A DNA stretch of 46,497 nt from Spirochaetia bacterium UBA6919 (lineage in GTDB: Bacteria > Spirochaetota > UBA6919). A model generated the notes under the pieces. It searched no databases and was not told the DNA's origin. It saw only the letters and a program-made list of their open reading frames with translations. Location of the stretch: positions 1 to 46,497 of the forward strand of contig DKAT01000045.1 of the NCBI GenBank assembly GCA_002450905.1, read 5' to 3'. Positions within the stretch are counted from its first letter, which is position 1. Each line of letters opens with the position of its first letter. The position numbers and the translations under genes were made by a program. Below, piece by piece: positions 9,474 through 19,074 of this stretch.

Positions 9474-9788
9474 GGCTAATTATAATTAAATTAACACTGT
9501 AAGTCAAGTAGGTTGTTGGAGAATAATAATTGTATTCAATTAAACATTAAGAATAATTTAAATTATATGATTATAATTCCTAAAAGTTGTTTTGGAAGGG
9601 AGAGAATATATACGGATTTGTGATATAGGATATAAGGAATAATAATTTAACATGTTTAATCGCTAAAATATTTATTTATATTCTGATATATTGCAATTTT
9701 TTTATTATATTTGATGGAATTATTTTGACTGGATATTCCAAGATTTTAACCATTGATATATTAGTTTGAGTGTGGGTTTAATATTATT
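9474..9788. other. divergent spacer between mutS2 and uppP
   Basis: This 315-bp AT-rich stretch separates the divergent mutS2 and uppP genes and must hold both promoters. TTGACT at about 9725 is a possible -35 for uppP but has no good -10 at the right distance. I see no gene, repeat or hairpin. Confidence 0.5.
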
Positions 9789-10577
9789 ATGAGCATAATT
9801 GAAGTTATCATATTAGGAATTATCGAAGGGATTACTGAATTTCTTCCCATATCCTCGACTGGGCATATGATCCTTGCATCAAATCTTATGGGAATAAGCC
9901 ATCAGGATTTTGTAAAGACCTTTGAAATAGCTATCCAGCTTGGTGCGATTTTATCGGTATTAACTGTTTATTACAAAAGATTTCTGGTTAGCATTGATAT
10001 TTATCTGAAATTGATCGTAGCATTCATACCAACAGGTATCATTGGTTTATTACTCTATAAGATTATTAAGGGTTATTTGTTTAATGTTTATGTTGTGAGT
10101 ACTACTTTAGTGATTGGCGGTATACTATTAATCCTTCTTGATCGATGGTCTGAGAATTCCGAATCTAAATATTTTTCTCTGGAAGATATTTCATATCTCG
10201 ATGCAATAAAAATCGGTTTTATACAGTGTATTTCTATGATTCCTGGAGTATCCCGAGCTGCTGCTACAATATTTGGAGGGATTTATGCAGGGTATAATCG
10301 TGTTCAGGCAGCAGAATTTTCATTTCTCCTCGCAATACCTACAATGGTTGCAGCAACTGGATATTCTCTCTATAAAGGAAGTCCTTCTATTAATGGAAAT
10401 CAATGGACCCTACTTATTATTGGTGGAGTGATTGCATTTATCTTTGCATTCATAGCTGTAAAAACTTTTATCACACTAATAACCCGTTATGGATTTAAGT
10501 TTTTTGGCTATTATAGAATAATTTTAGGTGTTCTATTTCTTGTCATCGTTTTAGTACAGGGAATAAAATTAGGATAA
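9789..10577 (+). CDS. uppP: undecaprenyl-diphosphatase UppP (BacA)
   Basis: This 262-residue integral membrane phosphatase recycles undecaprenyl pyrophosphate to the monophosphate for peptidoglycan and O-antigen synthesis. Both family signatures are present: EGITEFLPISSTGHMIL (about 14-30, with the catalytic Glu and the Ser-Ser-Thr-Gly-His group) and PGVSRAAATI (about 154-163, with the catalytic Arg). About seven to eight hydrophobic segments and the length fit the family. It is convergent with the small gene downstream of pcrA, with only four bases between the stops. Confidence 0.97.
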   Translation: MSIIEVIILGIIEGITEFLPISSTGHMILASNLMGISHQDFVKTFEIAIQLGAILSVLTVYYKRFLVSIDIYLKLIVAFIPTGIIGLLLYKIIKGYLFNVYVVSTTLVIGGILLILLDRWSENSESKYFSLEDISYLDAIKIGFIQCISMIPGVSRAAATIFGGIYAGYNRVQAAEFSFLLAIPTMVAATGYSLYKGSPSINGNQWTLLIIGGVIAFIFAFIAVKTFITLITRYGFKFFGYYRIILGVLFLVIVLVQGIKLG

Positions 10578-10581
10578 TATT

Positions 10582-10920
10582 TCAGAGAATCTTTCTTACT
10601 GGAGGTATAGAGTCTTCTATATATACACCCATCGTATAGACACGGATCTTGTGACTCCTTGGGAATTCTCTTTGAATAAGGGTTTGAAGCAGCTTTCTTA
10701 ACTTATTCTCTTCGATATGAAAAGTTTCTTTGTAATAGCCGTCTTCCATGATATAATAATTGTTAATTTCCTTTTTTACAATGATAATCCCACGATTCCT
10801 CTTATAAGTTCTAATGTCCAAATAATGATTCAATGCAAGTGACTTTGCTTTCTTAATTAGAGTCTCAATTATCACGTGTTTATCAATCATAATTCTATTT
10901 CTACTTATATAATTGTGCAT
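10582..10920 (-). CDS. small protein overlapping the end of pcrA, unknown
   Basis: This 112-residue basic protein has no signal peptide or recognisable domain. Its ATG lies inside the last codons of pcrA (20-bp overlap, different frame), which suggests translational coupling. A second in-frame ATG at 10890 could be the true start. The sequence alternates charged helices and strands (DIRTYKRNRGIIIVKKEINNYYIMEDGYYKETF). The coupling points to a partner of DNA repair or simply to compact packing; the sequence does not decide. Confidence 0.6.
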   Translation of the reverse strand: MHNYISRNRIMIDKHVIIETLIKKAKSLALNHYLDIRTYKRNRGIIIVKKEINNYYIMEDGYYKETFHIEENKLRKLLQTLIQREFPRSHKIRVYTMGVYIEDSIPPVRKIL

Positions 10921-13150
10921 ATTTTAATATAAGAAGTCTGTTACCATCAGGAAAGCTAAGAAGAACGGTCGTCATATCCCCTTTCTCATTAATCTTAATA
11001 ACTTCACCTTCCCCAAATTCCTTGTGAAGAAGTATATCTCCCACTTGTATATCCTCTGATTTTTTTATTCTATTAGAAGAATTTGCTAGTTTATCAAGTA
11101 TTTTCCTGTTCTCACCTTGTTTTTTATAATAATGATTGAAAATTTCCTGTTCTGTTTGCATAATATCATCATGTTCATCAGTGATTACTTTTTCAATATA
11201 GCTTGGATGAATTTCTGATATAAAACGGGACGGTTTGTAAAACTTTATCTGACCAAAGGACATTTGACGGTTCGATGAACTGAGATAACAACGCATCTTT
11301 GCACGTGTAATTCCAACGTAGAATAGCCTTCTCTCCTCTTCCATATCCTCATAATTATCTATAGAACGGTAATGGGGAAAAACACCTTCATTCATTCCGA
11401 TAATGAAAACGTTTTCAAACTCCAAGCCTTTGGAATTATGTGCAGTCATAAGAAGTACAGCTCCATCTTCTTCGTGAAACTGATCTATATCACTGCGTAA
11501 AGAAATCTCCATAAGGAAATGTTCTAATGTAGGTTCCATTTGCTCAGATTCATATTGAACAATCGCTCGTCCAAGTTCTCTGATATTCTCCAAACGGTCA
11601 TCATAGTTGTCATAATTTTCTTTCAAGTGCTCTGAATAATGTATTTCATCAATGATATACTCAAAGAACTGAGATATAGACATATCTGACTTTTTTTTCT
11701 TGATTTCCCTTAACCAGTCAAAGAATAATAGCAGTTTGTCTTTCGCTGGATTTCTGAGCATTTTATTTTCTACACAATAATCAATCGCTTTCTCAAAAGA
11801 TAATCCAAGTTCAGCCGATATTATATCTATCTTTCCAAGGGTTGTCTCTCCTATTCCACGTTTGGGAATATTTATGATCCGTTTTAAAGCTATACTATCA
11901 TTCTCATTTACCATTACAGTAAGATATGCCAGCATGTCCTTTATTTCCATTCTCTCATAGAACTTGATTCCACCAATAATAATACAGGGAATCCCTTCTC
12001 TATTCAAAGCATCTTCTAATATACGGGATTGATAATTCATTCTATAAAGAATTGCAATATGATTCAATGGAACTTCTGAATCATGGAGATTTAACAGCTC
12101 TTTCACAACCCATTCGCTTTCTGAACGATCATCATCACAATCAAAATACTTTAATTTAAGTCCCTCTCCCTTATCCGACCAGATCTTTTTATCTAATCTT
12201 CTCTCATTACGCCTTACAACGCTATGGGCTGCATTCAATATATGATTCGTCGAACGATAATTCTGCTCTAATTTTACCACCAAACAATTTTTAAAGTCAT
12301 TCCCAAAATTAATTATATTCGATATATCCGCACCTCTCCACGAATAAATAGACTGATCATCATCTCCTACAACAGAAATACAATCCCTTCCTTCAGCCAA
12401 TAGTTTTATCAGCTTATATTGACAGGGATTCGTATCCTGGAATTCATCAACCATAATGTATTGGAAAAGGTCCCGATAATGTTTTAATGTATCACTATCC
12501 GTTTCAAAGAGGTTTATCGTCTTAATGAGCAGGTCATCAAAGTCTAGAGCATTGTTTTCAAAAAGCTTTTTTTCGTAGAGTTCGTATATCTTCCCCACCT
12601 GCTGGACAAAGTGATCTCCATCATCCATCCCCAACTGAATCACATGTTCTGGCGTTTCAAATTGATTTTTACAGCGGGATATATATGAAATAATATTATA
12701 TAAATTCTCACTGGGACTCGGTAATTTATTTGCCTTAATCACATCCTTAATAAGAGACTTTGTATCGTCGGTATCATAGATAGTGAAATTTGTCTTATAG
12801 CCTATTTTATCGATCTCACGGCGTAATATCCTGCCGCATGAAGAATGAAATGTCGTAATCCATAGGGAGTGATTCGAATACGGGTGCACGCCATCTTCAG
12901 ACATATGTAATAGCTTATACACACGCTCCCTCATCTCCTTAGCCGCTTTATTTGTGAATGTGACAGCAAGAATATTCCAGGGAGCATAGCCATGTTCTTT
13001 AATGAGATATGCTATTTTATGCGTAATAACCCGTGTTTTCCCACTCCCAGCACCAGCTAATATCAGTACAGGTCGATTTATTTCAAGGAGAGCCGATTTT
13101 TGAGGATCATTTAATACGTTATCTACTGAAAATGATAATTTCTTTTCCAT
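10901..13150 (-). CDS. pcrA: ATP-dependent DNA helicase PcrA/UvrD
   Basis: This 749-residue superfamily 1A 3'-5' helicase acts in nucleotide excision repair, replication restart and removal of RNA polymerase or RecA from DNA. The visible motifs are the Walker A LAGAGSGKTRV (about 31-41), DEFQDTN (motif II), GDDDQSIYSWRGAD (motif III), QNYRS (motif IV), LMTAHNSKGLEF (motif V) and GITRA (motif VI). The C-terminal tail (about 690-749, VGDILLHKEFGEGEVIKI...) is the tudor-like module that binds RNA polymerase in PcrA, which favours that name over Rep. The ATG is 304 bp from the divergent nucleotidylyltransferase gene. Confidence 0.95.
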   Translation of the reverse strand: MEKKLSFSVDNVLNDPQKSALLEINRPVLILAGAGSGKTRVITHKIAYLIKEHGYAPWNILAVTFTNKAAKEMRERVYKLLHMSEDGVHPYSNHSLWITTFHSSCGRILRREIDKIGYKTNFTIYDTDDTKSLIKDVIKANKLPSPSENLYNIISYISRCKNQFETPEHVIQLGMDDGDHFVQQVGKIYELYEKKLFENNALDFDDLLIKTINLFETDSDTLKHYRDLFQYIMVDEFQDTNPCQYKLIKLLAEGRDCISVVGDDDQSIYSWRGADISNIINFGNDFKNCLVVKLEQNYRSTNHILNAAHSVVRRNERRLDKKIWSDKGEGLKLKYFDCDDDRSESEWVVKELLNLHDSEVPLNHIAILYRMNYQSRILEDALNREGIPCIIIGGIKFYERMEIKDMLAYLTVMVNENDSIALKRIINIPKRGIGETTLGKIDIISAELGLSFEKAIDYCVENKMLRNPAKDKLLLFFDWLREIKKKKSDMSISQFFEYIIDEIHYSEHLKENYDNYDDRLENIRELGRAIVQYESEQMEPTLEHFLMEISLRSDIDQFHEEDGAVLLMTAHNSKGLEFENVFIIGMNEGVFPHYRSIDNYEDMEEERRLFYVGITRAKMRCYLSSSNRQMSFGQIKFYKPSRFISEIHPSYIEKVITDEHDDIMQTEQEIFNHYYKKQGENRKILDKLANSSNRIKKSEDIQVGDILLHKEFGEGEVIKINEKGDMTTVLLSFPDGNRLLILKYAQLYK

Positions 13151-13454
13151 AAAACATCACATCTTGAAATGAGTTTTGTAATCCAGAATGTCCTATATAT
13201 GATATAGTAAGTTCCATTTTATCATGCGATCCAGACATCCCAAAATCAATATTACGGGTATAAAATATAATAATATAACAAATAAATTAAACAAAATTAC
13301 ATATTATTTCAATATCTTATCATCCAACATAATTTATATCTCAAATTATAGGAGATTTATCGAAGATGTTCCAGGGAGTACTTCAGAAAGAATCCCCATA
13401 TCACCGATGATGGATTCATGGTATATTTAAATTACGAATAAATATAGGTGGGTT
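13151..13454. other. divergent spacer before the nucleotidylyltransferase gene
   Basis: This AT-rich 304-bp spacer must carry promoters for pcrA and the nucleotidylyltransferase gene. A 68-codon plus-strand frame at 13224-13430 has an ATG but no ribosome site and is probably chance. Its last third (RRFIEDVPGSTSER) does look protein-like and could be a remnant. No hairpin or repeat is seen. Confidence 0.4.
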
Positions 13455-14177
13455 ATGAAAGCAATGATATTTTCTGCAGGATATGGTACCCGTTTACGTC
13501 CACTGACTGATAAAATACCCAAAGCCCTCGTCGAAGTTCAGGGTGTACCCTTATTAGAACATGTGATCGTACGGTTAAAATCTTATGGATTCAGTGAGAT
13601 TATTATCAATATTCATTACAAGGGACATCTGATCAGAGAATTTCTTAATAGTAAGAAAAACTTTAATATCTCAATAGAACTTTCAGATGAGAGTGAACAG
13701 ATACTCGATACAGGAGGAGGACTTTACAAAGCTCGAGATTTCTTTGATGTCAAGCCCTTTCTACTCCATAACGTCGATATATTAAATAACATCCCTCTCA
13801 ATGAATTATATGAATATCATCTCCTTAAAAAACCCCTTGTCACCCTGGCTGTTAATAATTTATCCACAAAAAAACACCTGGTATTCAATGATCAAAAGGA
13901 ATTATGTGGCTGGGAGAATCTGGATACCGGTGTCAGAAAAGGGTATTTTGGTGAGGCTTGTAAACATCCCTTTAATTTCTGTGGAATTCACGTCATCGAT
14001 CCTAAAATATTTCCATTAATTGAAGAAAGAGGAGTATTTTCTATTATTGATTGCTATCTCAGAATATGTTCCGGGCATTTAATCCTGGCTAAGGATATTG
14101 GTGATAATTTCTGGCTGGATGTTGGCTCCCACGAAACCTTGGAAAAAGCGAACACGGAATATCAATTGAATGATTAA
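13455..14177 (+). CDS. MurU/RmlA-like sugar-phosphate nucleotidylyltransferase
   Basis: This 240-residue cytoplasmic enzyme belongs to the NTP-transferase family. The N-terminal signature FSAGYGTRLRPLTDKIPKAL (about 6-25) holds the nucleotide-binding Gly/Arg loop and the catalytic Lys region. The acidic HNVDIL near residue 103 is the metal site that usually reads GD. The end, FWLDVGSHETLEKA, matches the family's W.D.GTPE motif in degraded form. The size and lack of a left-handed helix domain resemble MurU or HddC more than GlmU. The substrate (sugar 1-phosphate or choline-phosphate type) cannot be read from sequence. GGTGGG precedes the ATG. Its stop is four bases from the convergent kinase gene. 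Confidence 0.8.
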   Translation: MKAMIFSAGYGTRLRPLTDKIPKALVEVQGVPLLEHVIVRLKSYGFSEIIINIHYKGHLIREFLNSKKNFNISIELSDESEQILDTGGGLYKARDFFDVKPFLLHNVDILNNIPLNELYEYHLLKKPLVTLAVNNLSTKKHLVFNDQKELCGWENLDTGVRKGYFGEACKHPFNFCGIHVIDPKIFPLIEERGVFSIIDCYLRICSGHLILAKDIGDNFWLDVGSHETLEKANTEYQLND

Positions 14178-14181
14178 TACT

Positions 14182-15564
14182 TTATTCATTTTCTAATCTA
14201 ACATTATTAAAAGACGGATCATTAATTACATTGTATTTATGCTGATTTATAAGAGGAAGATATACATGAAACACCGATCCGACATTTTCCTGACTCGTAA
14301 CATGAATCCATCCATTGTGGCAATGAGCAATACTTTGAACCATAGAAAGCCCCAGTCCAAGACGTTTGGATTCTTTGTGAGTCGTAAAAAATGGTTCGAA
14401 AATCTTTTGGATTAGATGATCAGGAATACCACATCCAGTATCTTGTATAGAAACACGGGCAAAATCTCCGGGATATCCATTGGGAAAGTTATCCAATTCT
14501 TCTTCGTCAATTCTGATAGTAACAAGCTGGATTTGGATAGAACCCTCTGTAGGCATAGAGTCATAAGCATTGTTCAGAAGATTGCTGAGGAGTACAATAA
14601 GTGTTTTTTGATCACCACGGATAATAATCTTCTTCTTGATAATATCCAAATTGATAGCGATATGGGGAGGTTGAATAAGATCAACTAATGTTTTTGTAAC
14701 AAAATCCTGTAAAATAAAGTATTCTGCATGTTGATTAATATTTGAAAAATAAGTATTTAATTTACGGATAATTTCAATACTTTTATCAGCAGCTTGTTTG
14801 ATATAAATTAAATCATTAATCTTCTCCGGAGACACATTAATATCTTTTATCATAATATCCGAAAAGCCCCGGATAACGTTTAAGAGATTTCCAAAATGGT
14901 GAAAAAATCCTTCAGCAAAAGATTCTGGTAAATTGTGCTGTAATGGAAACTGACTGGTTCGGTGTGCTTCACTGGCATGATAACCAAGAAATTGTTCTTT
15001 TAATCTTTTATTCTCATCTACTAAATTATTTATAATAGAATCTTTTATTTTAATCTGCTCCTCAGCCTCTTTAAGTGCAGAAATATCAATACTTGTACCC
15101 AGTAATTCTTTTGGGTGAAAATCATGAGATCTCTTGTAGACCATATCTTTACTTTCAAACCACCGCCAAAATCCTGATTTATCTTTCATCTTATATTGCC
15201 TGGTTAAAACTTCACCATCTTGAGCTGAAAGACAGGCCTTATTTGATTTTAAAGACTTCACATCATCAGGGTGGATTACTTTAAAAAAATCAGACCCCAT
15301 ATTGATTATTTCATTCTGGGAATAGCCAAGAAAGGAATTGCATTGTTCGGTGACGTGAAGGATTTTTTCATTAATGATATCATATATATAGATAAGACAG
15401 GGTAGGACATTTTCTAAATTCTTTAAAAAATATTCATTTTCAGTGTATTTTAATTTGAGTTGGACAAAATTGTTCTGCAAATCTTCCAAATATGATATTC
15501 TTTGCTTCAGATCATTGATTTGGTCCATGAGTTGCTTATCAGAAGATTCATTTGATTCATTCAT
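14182..15564 (-). CDS. cytoplasmic PAS-domain sensor histidine kinase
   Basis: This 460-residue protein has no membrane segment. It has an N-terminal coiled coil (about 10-50), a PAS domain with PAC motif (about 50-165, ending GTSIDISALKEAEEQ), a linker coil (about 165-200), a dimerisation/phospho-acceptor helix with the His in FFHHFGNLLNVIRGF (His222 by alignment with HDFNNLL-type kinases), and a HATPase_c domain (about 310-445) with N-box NLLNNAYDSM, G1 DTGCGIPDHL and F-box FEPFFTT. It lacks a receiver domain and an adjacent regulator, so it is an orphan. A possible partner is the NtrC-family regulator at 2.4 kb, but only because it is nearby. GGAAAGGA precedes the ATG. Confidence 0.88.
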   Translation of the reverse strand: MNESNESSDKQLMDQINDLKQRISYLEDLQNNFVQLKLKYTENEYFLKNLENVLPCLIYIYDIINEKILHVTEQCNSFLGYSQNEIINMGSDFFKVIHPDDVKSLKSNKACLSAQDGEVLTRQYKMKDKSGFWRWFESKDMVYKRSHDFHPKELLGTSIDISALKEAEEQIKIKDSIINNLVDENKRLKEQFLGYHASEAHRTSQFPLQHNLPESFAEGFFHHFGNLLNVIRGFSDIMIKDINVSPEKINDLIYIKQAADKSIEIIRKLNTYFSNINQHAEYFILQDFVTKTLVDLIQPPHIAINLDIIKKKIIIRGDQKTLIVLLSNLLNNAYDSMPTEGSIQIQLVTIRIDEEELDNFPNGYPGDFARVSIQDTGCGIPDHLIQKIFEPFFTTHKESKRLGLGLSMVQSIAHCHNGWIHVTSQENVGSVFHVYLPLINQHKYNVINDPSFNNVRLENE

Positions 15565-15643
15565 CTAAATAAAATCCTTTCCAAATTTAAAACATTTATA
15601 GGGGATAAATATTTTAAAATTACAGACAGATATACCCAATTTA

Positions 15644-15672
15644 AATAAAAATATATTTTATAATATTGTCAA
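15644..15672 (-). promoter_or_regulatory. possible promoter of the PAS kinase gene
   Basis: On the minus strand TTGACA (15667-15672), a 17-bp spacer and TTTATT (15644-15649) lie about 85 bp upstream of the kinase ATG. The -35 is perfect and the -10 matches four of six bases, so this is moderate support. Confidence 0.4.
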
Positions 15673-15820
15673 GAAAATTATTATTTTACATAAAAATTAT
15701 TCCTAAAAAGAGTATATACAATTTAAATTCATAATAAATACGAATCAATTATTCAAATCGTTTTCTCTCCAAAACCAAATTTCCTGATTCACTAAAGATA
15801 ATATTTACTCAAAATATATT

Positions 15821-15958
15821 TTACAAAGTTCTTATACAGTACCAACCAAAGCCATCACCATCGGAACTAAAAATTCTGATTCCGATACTTCTGGGGTGTT
15901 GTTTATGCGTTTTAGTATAAGTCTGGTGATTAATTAGAATGTCGCAATTGATTGATGC
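15821..15958 (-). pseudogene. coding-like remnant downstream of the SRAP gene
   Basis: A minus-strand frame of 45 codons ends at a TAA (15821-15823) and is preceded by an in-frame TGA; no ATG, GTG or TTG start with a ribosome site is present. The translation looks protein-like (SIGIRIFSSDGDGFGWYCIR) and spans repeat copy A in frame. It may be the tail of a lost gene or a chance frame. Apart from this and the kinase promoter, the 432-bp spacer 15565-15996 holds nothing I can name. Confidence 0.3.
15860..15886 (-). repeat. 27-bp palindromic element, copy A
   Basis: ATCGGAA (15860-15866) and TTCCGAT (15880-15886) form a 7-bp stem around an AT-rich centre. Copies B (21191) and C (30842) share length, ends and centre. 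It lies 111 bp past the SRAP stop, oriented the same way relative to that gene as the other copies are to theirs. Confidence 0.65.
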
Positions 15959-15996
15959 TCAGGGGTTATATACAGTTGGACTCACCATTGGATTGA

Positions 15997-16662
15997 TTAT
16001 CCTATTTCCTGGATGCAGTCCGGGGCATTGTATTTTGATGAATTGACTGATTTAGAGACCTTGTACGCTATCATTTCATCGGGATTATAGGGATGTAAGA
16101 GGGATTTTAGAAAATTTATATTTTGATTGCTGACATCAAGCCAGTCTAAGACGTTTTCATGGGATATAATGACCGGCATTCTTTCGTGGATTTTCCTCAT
16201 GAGATCGTTAGCTGAGGTTGTGATAATACTACAGGAGTTAATGAGATTTCCATCAAGTGATTTCCATGACTCCCAGATCCCAGCCATCGCAAAGGGATGA
16301 TTATTTTTCATGTGGATATAATAGGGCTGTTTACCTGTGGTCTCCTCTTTCCATTCATAAAATCCATCAGCGATAATAAGGCATCTACGCTTATTAAACG
16401 CCTCTTTGAAACTTGGTTTCTCCTGAATGGTTTCACTTCTGGCATTGGTGAGTTTATATCCTATTTTAGGATCTTTAGACCAGCTTGGGATTAATCCCCA
16501 TTTTAAGGAGACAAGAAGGTTTTTTTTGTGTTGGAGTAAGACGGTTATATCCTGACCCGGTGTTATATTGAAACTAGGTTCAGGGATTGATCGTATTTCT
16601 TCAACAGGATATTCCTGAGCTATGGTATCAGTGGGGGTTACCCTTACAAAACGTCCGCACAT
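15997..16662 (-). CDS. SRAP (YedK/HMCES) abasic-site DNA-protein crosslink protein
   Basis: This 221-residue protein has the SRAP fold. It recognises abasic sites in single-stranded DNA and shields them by a thiazolidine link to its N-terminal Cys. Cys2 directly follows the start Met (MCGRF), as needed once Met is removed. The other active-site residues are in place: Asn32 (FNITPGQ), Glu103 (DGFYEWK) and His159 (KIHERMPVI). The length is normal. There is no LexA box-like operator visible upstream. It forms a single-gene unit divergent from the aminotransferase gene. Confidence 0.93.
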   Translation of the reverse strand: MCGRFVRVTPTDTIAQEYPVEEIRSIPEPSFNITPGQDITVLLQHKKNLLVSLKWGLIPSWSKDPKIGYKLTNARSETIQEKPSFKEAFNKRRCLIIADGFYEWKEETTGKQPYYIHMKNNHPFAMAGIWESWKSLDGNLINSCSIITTSANDLMRKIHERMPVIISHENVLDWLDVSNQNINFLKSLLHPYNPDEMIAYKVSKSVNSSKYNAPDCIQEIG

Positions 16663-16877
16663 ATTGAATGACTATAGTACCAAAGTGATTTATTCTATTT
16701 CAAGTTTACGTTTATTAATTATCGAAGGATATTTTCAATTAAAATAGTCTGTTAATTATTTTTTTTATTAGCCATTACAACTTCAGAAGGAAATGTATTT
16801 TGGGAGAAAGGTATTTTTAGTAATATATTATTCATAACTTTTCAATATCAATTATATGACAGCTATTTATTAAAATA

Positions 16878-16905
16878 TTGACTTAGGGCTATACATAATT
16901 ATAAT
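16878..16905 (+). promoter_or_regulatory. promoter of the aminotransferase gene
   Basis: TTGACT (16878-16883), a 16-bp spacer and TATAAT (16900-16905) form a strong sigma-70-like promoter. It leaves a leader of about 120 bases before the ATG at 17035, in which I see no riboswitch-like fold. It sits in the 372-bp divergent spacer 16663-17034, which otherwise holds nothing definite. Confidence 0.65.
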
Positions 16906-17034
16906 CCTTTGTATGCGATTTAATTTATTTTGGTTAAATTTAATTGGATTTGTGTCATCTAATGAACAATACATTTAGGAACACTCATCCATTTTATATT
17001 CAAAATATTTTAATTTGCTCATTTATTGGTGGTT

Positions 17035-18417
17035 ATGTCATTTTTTGAACTTAATTCTTATTTAAATATAGATTCCGACTGGAATCCGAACGAACTTCAT
17101 AGTCAATATATCAATCCACAATTCATTAAGGTGCTCAAGACAATTGGATTTTATAAGGTATACACGAAAGGAGAAGGGGCATATATCTATGATTCTGATG
17201 GGAATAGATATCTTGACTTCTTAAGTGGATTTGGTGTTTTCAACGTGGGTAGAAGTCACCCTGTGATTCGAGATGCATTGAAACAGGCTCTGGATAGTAG
17301 TCTTCCCAATCTTGTACAGATGGATTCTACGTGTTATGGGGGATTGCTGGCTAAGGAACTGATTAATCGCTCTCCTGATAATATAAAGAAGGTCTTTTTC
17401 TGTAATTCGGGTACTGAGTCAGTTGAGTCCGCTTTAAAATTTGTTAGGCAGTATAGTAAAAAACCCCGTATTCTCTATTGTAGCAAGGCATTTCATGGTT
17501 TAACAACGGGATCCTTAGCTCTCAACGGGGATAATATTTTTCGTGATGGATTTGGCCAACTCCTTCCTGATATGAATAAAATCCCTTTTAATGATCTGAG
17601 TGCTGCTAAGGAAGAACTATCGAAAGGTGACGTAGCTGCTGTATTTATTGAACCTATCCAGGGAAAGGGAGTGAATATTCCTGATCCAAATTATTTTCCT
17701 GAATTAAGACGTCTCTGTACCCAGCATGGTACTCTTCTTGTGATGGATGAAGTTCAAACAGGATTTGGTAGAACAGGGAAATTTTTTGCCTTTGAACATT
17801 GGGATATAAAACCCGATATCGTGACGGTTTCCAAAGCTCTCAGTGGGGGTTATATCCCTGTGGGCGCGGTGTTAATGACCGATGATATCTATAAAAAGAC
17901 TTTCCAGTCGATGCAACGAAGTATAGTGCACTCCAATACTTTTGGAATGAATGATTTAGCTATGATAGCTGGTTTAACAACTCTGAGAGTAATTCAAGAT
18001 GAAGGTTTAGTTGATAACTCTTATCGGATGGGAGAATTATTAATTGAGAAGTCTAAACCCCTTTTACAGAAGTATGAATTATTGAAGGATATCAGGGGAA
18101 AGGGCTTGATGATTGCAATTGAATTAGGGAAACCATCAAGTGTAGGGCTCAAATTAGCCTGGAACTCTCTGGAAACGCTACAACATGCTCTTACAGCACA
18201 GATGGTGGTTATGACATTATTTCAAGATCATAAAATACTCACTCAGGTGGCAGGGCATGATGTGAATGTAATCAAACTTCTTCCTCCTTTGATTCTTACA
18301 GAAGAGGAAGTAGATTACTTTGTTCAGTCCTTTGAAAAAGTCCTTATTGAGTGCCATCAATTCCCTTCCAGATTATGGAAAAATACCCTTAGTATGATGA
18401 AAAACATTATTCAGTGA
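17035..18417 (+). CDS. class III PLP-dependent aminotransferase
   Basis: This 460-residue enzyme is of the ornithine/acetylornithine/putrescine aminotransferase fold type I group. The visible features are the PLP phosphate loop NSGTES (about 124-129), IEPIQGKG (about 205-212), the Asp that holds the pyridine nitrogen in MDEVQTGFGRTG (Asp238) and the Schiff-base Lys in VSKALSGGY (Lys267). A roughly 40-residue N-terminal extension precedes the first strand. The ATG at 17035 was preferred to an in-frame TTG nine bases upstream because GGTGG lies between them, though the spacing is short. It is monocistronic. The amino donor cannot be assigned; the extension and the YGGLLAKEL region resemble the putrescine or longer-chain diamine type more than ArgD. 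Confidence 0.85.
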   Translation: MSFFELNSYLNIDSDWNPNELHSQYINPQFIKVLKTIGFYKVYTKGEGAYIYDSDGNRYLDFLSGFGVFNVGRSHPVIRDALKQALDSSLPNLVQMDSTCYGGLLAKELINRSPDNIKKVFFCNSGTESVESALKFVRQYSKKPRILYCSKAFHGLTTGSLALNGDNIFRDGFGQLLPDMNKIPFNDLSAAKEELSKGDVAAVFIEPIQGKGVNIPDPNYFPELRRLCTQHGTLLVMDEVQTGFGRTGKFFAFEHWDIKPDIVTVSKALSGGYIPVGAVLMTDDIYKKTFQSMQRSIVHSNTFGMNDLAMIAGLTTLRVIQDEGLVDNSYRMGELLIEKSKPLLQKYELLKDIRGKGLMIAIELGKPSSVGLKLAWNSLETLQHALTAQMVVMTLFQDHKILTQVAGHDVNVIKLLPPLILTEEEVDYFVQSFEKVLIECHQFPSRLWKNTLSMMKNIIQ

Positions 18418-18501
18418 TAAATAAAATAGATCACTCGATAAAGATCGTAATACAGATGGTCATGGCATAGTCTATGGAATCGGAAATATATATTTAGAAA
18501 T

Positions 18502-19074
18502 CTAATTGTCTTTCAATATTTTTTTTATAGCTGAGGCCAATTCTTTTGCGGCACCGTGAAATCGAAATAGATATCTCACAATACCATTACGATCTATAAT
18601 ATATGTAAAGGTGGAGTGTTCCAAAGTATATTTATCTCCTGATGAAATTTTCTTTTTCTGAACTACGTAAAATAATTTCGCAACACGTTTCAGTTCTTCT
18701 ATAGATCCAGTCAAGCCAATGGCTCCAACTTTATAGTATTCGAGATAACTACTGATAACATCCTTTCTATCCCTCTTTGGATCTACTGTAATGAAAATGG
18801 TCTGTACTTTATTAGCATCCTGTCCAAGAATATTATAGGCACTCTTTATTTTTTCAAGGGTGGTAGGGCATTCTGTAGGGCAATAGGTGTATCCGAAGAA
18901 GAGTAGAATTACTTTACCACGATATTTGCTAAGCTGAAATGAGTTTCCATGGTGATCAGTGAGGATGAAATCTCCGCCTATTTTCTTATTTTTTACAGGG
19001 ATAAGGGTTTTTTCCTTATTTTGACAAGAAATGAGTGTTGTTAAGATAATTATAATTAGAATTTTCTTTATCAT
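18502..19074 (-). CDS. SCO1/SenC copper chaperone lipoprotein
   Basis: This 190-residue thioredoxin-fold protein delivers copper to cytochrome c oxidase Cu-A or acts as a periplasmic thiol reductase. The lipobox LTTLISC gives an anchored Cys17. The copper site is complete: TYCPTECP with Cys65 and Cys69, and His153 in LEHSTFTYIID. AGGAG stands before the ATG. It is the last gene of a minus-strand group with PCuAC, a small unknown exported protein and a barrel. A 209-bp gap to PCuAC allows a separate promoter. The presence of both chaperones implies a copper-containing oxidase or copper enzyme elsewhere in the genome. Confidence 0.92.
   Translation of the reverse strand: MIKKILIIIILTTLISCQNKEKTLIPVKNKKIGGDFILTDHHGNSFQLSKYRGKVILLFFGYTYCPTECPTTLEKIKSAYNILGQDANKVQTIFITVDPKRDRKDVISSYLEYYKVGAIGLTGSIEELKRVAKLFYVVQKKKISSGDKYTLEHSTFTYIIDRNGIVRYLFRFHGAAKELASAIKKILKDN

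Noticed and set aside
10155..10170. GAATTCCGAATC in uppP as a fourth palindrome copy
   Set aside because: It shares only the TTCCGA core, lies inside a gene and lacks the second arm.
13224..13430. 68-codon frame upstream of the nucleotidylyltransferase gene
   Set aside because: There is no ribosome site and the composition is like chance AT-rich DNA, apart from a short protein-like end.
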